A stretch of DNA of 64,000 nt. It comes from Elusimicrobiota bacterium (GTDB lineage Bacteria; Elusimicrobiota; Elusimicrobia; UBA1565; UBA9628). Each line of letters begins with the position of its first letter. Within the stretch, counting starts at the first letter, position 1. The translations under genes were made by a program, and so were the position numbers. Location of the stretch: positions 1 to 64,000 of the forward strand of contig JAHFCE010000010.1 in the NCBI GenBank assembly GCA_023249675.1, read 5' to 3'. A model generated the notes under the pieces. The model saw nothing but the letters and a program-made list of their open reading frames with translations, was not told where the DNA came from and did no database searches. Shown here piece by piece: positions 59,612 to 64,000 of this stretch.

Positions 59612-60630
59612 GACAGGGTGGCGACCATCTCGCGCAGCTGCGCGGCCTTGAGCCACTGATCGTTGGAGTCGCTCGCGTAGCGGAAGCGGTCGGAGACGGG
59701 CTTGGCCCCGTTCCAATTGGCGCCTTTCCAGCCCTGGAACAAAGGCTTGATCACGTAATAGTCCTTCGTGTCGAGGGCGCGGTCGGCTTCGTCCTCCGTC
59801 ATCAGAACCTCGTGGAGCTTCTCGCCGGGGCGGATGCCGTTGATCTTCAGCTTGCAGTCCGGAGCGATGGCTTGGGCGAGATCGGTGATGCGCATGCTCG
59901 GAATTTTCGGCACGAAGACCTCGCCGCCGTGCATCGAGTGCAGCGCGAAAAGCACGGTGTCCACGCCCTGGTCGAGAGTGATCCAGAAGCGCGTCATGCG
60001 TTCGTCGGTGATCGGTAGGACCCCGGTGGCGCGCTTCTCCAGGAAGAGCGGTATCACGCTGCCGCGGCTGCCCATCACGTTGCCGTAGCGCACGACGCCG
60101 AAGCGCGTCTTCTTGCCGCCGGCGTAGTTGTTGCCGGCGACGAAGAGCTTCTCCAGGCACAGTTTCGTGGCGCCGTACAGGTTGACGGGGTTGACGGCTT
60201 TGTCCGTTGAGAGGGCCACGACGCGTTCGACGCCCTGGTCGATGGCCGCGTCGATGATGTTCTGTCCGCCGATGATATTGGTCAGGACGGCTTCGAATGG
60301 ATTGTACTCGAGCGTCGGCACCTGCTTGAGTGCTGCCGCGTGAATCACATAGTCCACGCCGTGGAACGCGCGCGAGACGCGGTGGCGGTCGCGGATGTCG
60401 CCGATGAAATAGCGCATGAGGCCCTTGGGGTCGGCGATCTGGGCCTGCATCTCGGACTGCTTCAGCTCGTCGCGGCTGAAGACGATGATCTTGGCGGTCT
60501 CGGTCCCGAGCAGGCGCCGGATGAAGTGCCGGCCGAAGGAGCCGGTGCCGCCCGTGATCAGGACGGACTTTCCTTTTAGGAAGCCCATGTTGGGGCGGCC
60601 GGCGTCGTCGTTCTTCCAGGATTTAGGCAT
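59608..60630 (-). CDS. pseB: UDP-GlcNAc 4,6-dehydratase (inverting), PseB-like
   Basis: VLITGGTGSFGRHFIRRLL binds NADP, VVALSTDKAVNPVNLYGATK holds the Asp/Lys and Tyr/Lys active site, and FVPKIPSMRITDLA and GIRPGEKLHEVLM are PseB/FlaA1 signatures. The start is given as ATG 60630, with a weak GAGAGA ribosome site; ATG 60588 (MGFLKGK) matches typical PseB N-termini and is an alternative. The track start at 60672 is a TTG inside the operator and is rejected. It heads the pseudaminic-acid-type unit and lies behind a well-formed promoter and operator. Confidence 0.93.
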   Translation of the reverse strand: MPKSWKNDDAGRPNMGFLKGKSVLITGGTGSFGRHFIRRLLGTETAKIIVFSRDELKQSEMQAQIADPKGLMRYFIGDIRDRHRVSRAFHGVDYVIHAAALKQVPTLEYNPFEAVLTNIIGGQNIIDAAIDQGVERVVALSTDKAVNPVNLYGATKLCLEKLFVAGNNYAGGKKTRFGVVRYGNVMGSRGSVIPLFLEKRATGVLPITDERMTRFWITLDQGVDTVLFALHSMHGGEVFVPKIPSMRITDLAQAIAPDCKLKINGIRPGEKLHEVLMTEDEADRALDTKDYYVIKPLFQGWKGANWNGAKPVSDRFRYASDSNDQWLKAAQLREMVATLS

Positions 60631-60665
60631 GGTCTCTCTCAGCGCGGCAGATATCCCTCGATCAC

Positions 60666-60710
60666 TGTTCAAGGATTGAACATTGTATCAAGTCTGGGGG
60701 TTCCCGGCAA
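60666..60710 (-). promoter_or_regulatory. Promoter with overlapping operator palindrome of the PseB unit
   Basis: On the minus strand TTGCCG (-35, at 60710-60705) and TACAAT (-10, at 60687-60682) have a 17-base spacer. The palindrome TGTTCA-N5-TGAACA (60682-60666) shares one base with the -10 and covers the predicted transcription start. The -35 and spacer lie within the 3' end of the upstream FemAB-like gene. This is the best-formed promoter in the window. Confidence 0.82.
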
Positions 60711-62088
60711 CGATTTGAGCCAGGCGCTGCTCGATGGCGCGGCGCACGAGGAGGGGGCTCTGTCCCGAGCCGGAGCCGCGAAGGGCCTGTCCGACAAGGA
60801 AGTGGAGCGTCCGGGCATTGCCCAAGGCGGATTGCCGCGCGGCCTCGGGATTGTCCCGCAGGATAGTCCCGGCCAGAGCGAGCAGCGCTTCCGGAACGGG
60901 AGTTGACTCCTCCGGGCGGTTCGCCGGTTTTGCGGGCGGCTCATCGTCGCGATCGAGGAGGGCGAGCAGCGCGCGCCCGTGGGCGCTCCGGGATTTCGGC
61001 TTCCAGGGATAGCGTTGGGCGAACAACTCATCGCGTAAGCGTCGCTCCATCTGCCAATGCTCAGAGGAGTGGAAGCGTTCCGCGTGAAAGAACGGGACCG
61101 TCGCGCCGCCGAATCCGTACTTGAAATGGCTGATATCCAGGTTCTTCCGTTCGGGGAAGGCGTAAGGCAGGATGCCGAAATGCTGCGCGCCGATATCGTA
61201 GAACTGGACGCCGTGATCGCGCATCCACATCATCGCCTCCCATTCGATCAGGTGCCGTATGGGCAGGTGTTTGTAATCGGGCTCGTTGCAGGCGGACAAT
61301 CCGTAGGAGGCGTCTTTGTAGACGATGTAGAGCTCGAAGCCGGCGGTCTTGCCATCGTTGGCGAGGGCCTCGACGAAGAATCCTCGGCCCGACTGAATCC
61401 ACGCGCGCATCATCTCGAAGGTGGCGCGGGGTCGCGTCCTCCGTTTTGCGGCGCGTGCGTGCATCTCGACGTACTGGTCGAATATGACGTTCGTGAGTTC
61501 AGGACCGGAGCGGATCTTGATCTTGAACAGTTTGCGCGCTTTTTCGATGCTGCGCTGGTGATTTCTCCGCAGTCCCGCCCTCAGGTCGTTGCGCGAGAGC
61601 CGCAGGTCGATCAACTGGGTGTTGATTGAGCAGTCGATGTAATCATGCCGGAGCAGGAAGTTGTAGGGGGCATGGCGCGGCTCGCGCACGGCGGGCCGCA
61701 GGACTTCGGTGCGGAAACGGGAGTGGGAGACGTCGAGTTCCTCGGCGAGGTCGTCGATCGCGCCGAAAATAAAATCCAGCGTGTCGTCCCGCTCCGTTGG
61801 GGAGAGGCCGCCGACCAGAGCGGGGCTCGGCAGAAACCCGCCGCCGAGCGAGAACGCTTTCCATTTCCGCGAGTTCTCCTCGTGGTGAGTCAGCTGCAGG
61901 GGGATCGCGGCCAGGATCCGCGGGCCTTCGACGCAGAGGAAGCTGAAGGAGCGGGGCTGAAGTTCGGGCCGGTAGGCGAGGCTGTAGTCGAGCCAGTCCG
62001 TCGTGTGCCAGAACCAAGCGTCGGGACTTTCTCGGCAGAACCGGTCCCAGGCATCGCGATTTTTTGCAGCGAGAGGAATGAGTTCCAT
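60688..62088 (-). CDS. FemAB-like transferase with GatB/YqeY-like C-terminal domain
   Basis: A 466-residue protein. Residues 1 to about 350 have the two-lobed GNAT/FemAB layout: a first lobe to LLRHDYIDCSINTQLIDLRL, then the basic helix LRRNHQRSIEKARKLF, then a second lobe with YGLSACNEPDYKHLPIRHLI and YDIGAQHFG. After a Pro-rich linker the last 75 residues (ILRDNPEAARQSALGNARTL, then HFLVGQALRG and an S-P-x-x-V-R-R end) resemble the tRNA-contacting GatB/YqeY tail, including N-P-x-A, G, L-x-F-L-V-G-Q and P-x-x-V. Donation of an aminoacyl group from tRNA to a sugar amine would fit. Alternatively the donor is acyl-CoA. Confidence 0.72.
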   Translation of the reverse strand: MELIPLAAKNRDAWDRFCRESPDAWFWHTTDWLDYSLAYRPELQPRSFSFLCVEGPRILAAIPLQLTHHEENSRKWKAFSLGGGFLPSPALVGGLSPTERDDTLDFIFGAIDDLAEELDVSHSRFRTEVLRPAVREPRHAPYNFLLRHDYIDCSINTQLIDLRLSRNDLRAGLRRNHQRSIEKARKLFKIKIRSGPELTNVIFDQYVEMHARAAKRRTRPRATFEMMRAWIQSGRGFFVEALANDGKTAGFELYIVYKDASYGLSACNEPDYKHLPIRHLIEWEAMMWMRDHGVQFYDIGAQHFGILPYAFPERKNLDISHFKYGFGGATVPFFHAERFHSSEHWQMERRLRDELFAQRYPWKPKSRSAHGRALLALLDRDDEPPAKPANRPEESTPVPEALLALAGTILRDNPEAARQSALGNARTLHFLVGQALRGSGSGQSPLLVRRAIEQRLAQIVAGNPQT

Positions 62089-62100
62089 GGGATATCGAGG

Positions 62101-62853
62101 TTAGAAGCGCAGACGGTAGTCCACGCAGGTATTGTAGAACGGATGCCAAGGGGCTTGCTCAAGGCGTTCGCATTTGGCGCCCAAACGGGCGGCGAGACTC
62201 TCGATGTCCGCGCGCCGGAACAGGGTTGGGGCGATCCCTTCGCGGAGCTTGCCTCGGCGCAGCAGCCACTTCTGTATTTTCTTCAGCAGCGAGAACTTAA
62301 GGTCGCGCAGGCGCGAGCCTTCGCTCTTTTTTAGATCGTCCTGGAAACGTTCGTACATTTCGGTCTCCCGGACTTCACCGAGAAAGATCATTCCGCGCCC
62401 TTCGCGGAGAAGCCCGACGAGGCTCCTGAGCAAAGATTCGAACTCATCGAGGCTGCCGAGGAAGTGGACGACGCTGTAGCATAGGATTTTGTCGAATCGC
62501 TGCGGGAAATCCTCGGGCTTCAGCGCGGTCAGGTCTGCGACGCGGTACTCGGCGTTGGCGAGGCGCCTGTGGCCGGTCCGTGCGCGTTCGATCGCGTGGG
62601 CCGATGCGTCCACTCCGACCATGCGGGCGACGCGCGGAGATAAATGGTCATGGTAGATCCCGACGTTGCAGCCAGCGTCCAGGAGGCGATCGGTCGGTTG
62701 GAGCTCCATCTCGCGGGCGAGGAATCGCCCGAGCTTCCCAGCATATCCGAAAGCGCTGGACGCGTATCGTCCCGACGAGAGGATGTCGAGAGGGCTGATA
62801 CGGGCGATTTCATCGTAGTTGGCGACGATGAGGCGGTTCTTATCGCTGCCCAT
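62101..62853 (-). CDS. Class I SAM-dependent methyltransferase
   Basis: A 250-residue methyltransferase. Motif I is RLLDAGCNVGIYHDHL near residue 57, with Cys-Asn in place of the commoner Gly-x-G core (D-A-G-C-N-V-G). Motif II-like MVGVDASAHAIERA and the VVHFLGSLDEFESLL region follow. The C-terminal part has a basic stretch, LKKIQKWLLRRGKLREG. It overlaps the upstream DegT-like gene by 14 bases and precedes the FemAB-like gene. Acceptor unknown. Confidence 0.83.
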   Translation of the reverse strand: MGSDKNRLIVANYDEIARISPLDILSSGRYASSAFGYAGKLGRFLAREMELQPTDRLLDAGCNVGIYHDHLSPRVARMVGVDASAHAIERARTGHRRLANAEYRVADLTALKPEDFPQRFDKILCYSVVHFLGSLDEFESLLRSLVGLLREGRGMIFLGEVRETEMYERFQDDLKKSEGSRLRDLKFSLLKKIQKWLLRRGKLREGIAPTLFRRADIESLAARLGAKCERLEQAPWHPFYNTCVDYRLRF

Positions 62854-63886
62854 TATGAGCCCTCCATTCCGAGCGGATGATTTCGATGAGAGCGTCGACG
62901 TTCGCGGGGCTCAGTCCTTGGTGGATCGGCAGAGGGACGCAGGGAACGAAGTTGGGCGCGAAGACGTCGCGCGCGGAGTCGAACCGATAGACCCCCGATT
63001 CCCAGCCCTCTCGAGCCAATGCCGCCGCGAGCCGGGCAAGGAAAGCGGGGGGGCCGAACAGCGGCGCGACATAAGGGACGACTTCGGGCTCCAAGCTGGC
63101 AAAGAACGGGGTGTCGGCGAACTCCCGACGCAAGCGCGCGTAATTTCCTTTGCGCCGCGCGATGGCGTCGGCGGCGAAGTCCGCGTGCAGGAGGGAGACG
63201 TCCGCGGTCGCGGCATTCCGGGCGTAATCGCTGATGCCATAAGCCATTTCCTGGAGGTGTTCCGAGGCGCGGCTCGGGGCGATCTCAGAGAGCCGTCGTG
63301 CGGCGCGGGACAGCCTCCCGATCCAGGGCTCGTCCGCGCGGAAATAGTTGGTGCAGAACGCTGCGAGATCGGGATCGCGGGCGACCAGCGCGCCACCGAG
63401 AACGGTGCGGAACATTTTTGGCAGGCTGAAGATACCGGCCAGCCCTTCCGTGCCCATGCCGCCGGACGACGCGCCGTCGAAAGCGCAGTTGACGCCGTTT
63501 TCGATCAGGAAAAGGCCGCGCTCGCGGCAGCGCTGGGCGATGAGGTCGAGCCGCTGGGGAAAGCCGTATTGATGGTAGACGAGGACTCCGCGCAGGGCCG
63601 GCGAATCCTGGATGGTCGGGAAGCAGGTCTTGTGGATCGTGTTGTACAGGCTCATGCAGGCCCAGCGCGGGACCAGAAGCTCGGCGTTCTTGTCCGGCAG
63701 GGCGCCGGTGCGGCGGAGATGAAGCAGGATGGGCCGCAGAGCGCTGCGCGCCGTCGAAGTCCAAAAGACGCTCCCGCGGCCGGACGGGTCGAAGATGCGT
63801 GCGATGTCGCCCGGGCGAGCCCGTGCAGAGCCGAGGGGTTTGATGACTGTGCGACGGGAAGGGGCGAAAGTCAGGGTTGCCGTCAT
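62840..63886 (-). CDS. Atypical DegT-fold PLP protein, distant third paralogue
   Basis: The start is ATG 63886, overlapping the stop of the upstream aminotransferase (ATGA), giving 348 aa. The fold type I pattern is seen in STARSALRPILLHL, LVPRWACMSLYNTI, LFLIENGVNCAFDG and a lysine block FSLPKMFRTVLGGAL (K157), placed like K157/K154 of the two proteins at 9.9 and 27.4 kb. The Asp of the usual IEDxAH is replaced by Asn (IENGVN), which would remove the normal PLP-N1 contact, so aminotransferase activity is in doubt. C-terminal VPLPIHQGLSPANVDALIEI is DegT-like. Function unknown. Confidence 0.7.
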   Translation of the reverse strand: MTATLTFAPSRRTVIKPLGSARARPGDIARIFDPSGRGSVFWTSTARSALRPILLHLRRTGALPDKNAELLVPRWACMSLYNTIHKTCFPTIQDSPALRGVLVYHQYGFPQRLDLIAQRCRERGLFLIENGVNCAFDGASSGGMGTEGLAGIFSLPKMFRTVLGGALVARDPDLAAFCTNYFRADEPWIGRLSRAARRLSEIAPSRASEHLQEMAYGISDYARNAATADVSLLHADFAADAIARRKGNYARLRREFADTPFFASLEPEVVPYVAPLFGPPAFLARLAAALAREGWESGVYRFDSARDVFAPNFVPCVPLPIHQGLSPANVDALIEIIRSEWRAHNGQR

Positions 63887-64000
63887 AGCTCCTTCTTGAC
63901 GACCGCGGCGATGCGTCCGATGGTCTCCTCGCTCAGGCCGCCGTGTACGGGCAGCCACAGGCAGGGGGCATACCGCGGGTTGAATAGGTTCCGGTTCGCG
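63883..64000 (-). CDS. DegT-type aminotransferase, C-terminal end (truncated by window edge)
   Basis: Not in the ORF track. The minus strand is open from the right edge to TGA 63885-63883 and encodes RNLFNPRYAPCLWLPVH and then GGLSEETIGRIAAVVKKEL. The L-P-V-H-x-G-L-S-E-E-x-h pattern is the usual C-terminus of DegT/DnrJ/EryC1 sugar aminotransferases. It is coupled to the next gene by ATGA. Only about 38 residues are visible, so substrate and class cannot be judged. Confidence 0.6.
   Translation of the reverse strand, partial: ANRNLFNPRYAPCLWLPVHGGLSEETIGRIAAVVKKEL

Noticed and set aside
58256-59659. 467-residue plus-strand ORF opposite pseC/pseG
   Set aside because: Arises from high GC opposite genes with clear family motifs; composition rich in Arg/Gly/Ala without domain pattern.
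60670-60672. TTG as start of PseB (track start)
   Set aside because: It lies within the operator palindrome and the extra residues are not part of the PseB family N-terminus.

Overview
This window is a dense surface-glycan (O-antigen/capsule/EPS) biosynthesis island. It holds about 60 protein genes with no gap above 120 bases. I see no rRNA, tRNA, CRISPR array, insertion sequence or integrase. The host looks Gram-negative: there are Kdo-pathway-type enzymes (KdsD-like, KdsB-like), a WbpM/CapD-type membrane dehydratase, WaaL/Wzy-type O-antigen ligase/polymerases and a WbaP-type initiating transferase. Base composition is GC-rich, most strongly at about 17-42 kb, with a visibly lower-GC stretch at about 4-9 kb. 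Two proteins resemble the Leptospira-named O-antigen families LIC13510 and LIC12162. The sequence alone does not fix the phylum.

Layout. (A) 3-17.1 kb is mostly plus strand: a truncated GNAT/FemAB-like transferase, a GT4, a divergent SDR, a WbaP-like phosphoglycosyl transferase, a large polytopic membrane protein, a methyltransferase, a DegT-type aminotransferase, a GT2, a Gfo/Idh/MocA oxidoreductase, an unusual DegT-fold protein, a convergent Wzy/WaaL-like protein, a WbpM-like 4,6-dehydratase, a small heptad-repeat coiled-coil protein and a double-GT4 fusion. (B) 30.85-17.1 kb, minus strand, begins with a MarR-type EPS-associated regulator. It continues with an RmlD-like SDR, a GT2, a second unusual DegT-fold protein, a FemAB-like transferase, a polysaccharide deacetylase, a nucleotidyltransferase/4,6-dehydratase pair, a GT2-flippase fusion, two GT39-like membrane transferases, a second Wzy/WaaL-like protein and a GT2. 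(C) 42.1-30.9 kb, minus strand, runs from a left-handed beta-helix acetyltransferase through an FkbH-like enzyme, an ACP and a MaoC-SDR fusion to KdsB-like, Gfo/Idh/MocA, SDR, dehydroquinate-synthase-like, PGDH-like, LIC13510-like and KdsD-like genes. (D) 60.6-42.2 kb, minus strand, opens with a complete pseudaminic-acid-type set (PseB, C, G, F, I, H). It then carries an MBL-fold protein and a striking module of ACP, AMP-ligase, LuxE-like, LuxC-like, hotdog dehydratase, radical SAM, SDR and split transketolase, and closes with a LIC12162-like transferase and an ABC exporter. (E) 64.0-60.7 kb, minus strand: end of a DegT aminotransferase, a third unusual DegT-fold protein, a methyltransferase, and a FemAB-like protein with a GatB/YqeY-like tail.

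Regulation. A perfect palindrome, TGTTCA-N5-TGAACA, occurs three times. Each copy sits at or just downstream of a -10 hexamer, at the heads of units B, C and D. One copy lies directly before the MarR-type regulator gene. This looks like an autoregulated local regulon. Several other promoters put the -10 box only 6-10 bases before the start codon, which suggests leaderless or nearly leaderless mRNAs.

How the genes fit together. WbpM-like dehydratase, SDR reductase and WbaP-like transferase could supply and load the first sugar. Several GTs extend the repeat unit, flippases export it, Wzy-like proteins polymerise or ligate it, and GNAT/FemAB, acetyl-, methyl- and deacetylase enzymes decorate it. 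Two separate ACP modules suggest acyl-derived parts of sugars made on carriers. The LuxC/LuxE aldehyde-forming module next to a split transketolase is the best candidate here for an undescribed pathway. The start positions I give often differ from the ORF track, because many genes are coupled by ATGA/GTGA/TGATG overlaps and the track reports the longest frame.
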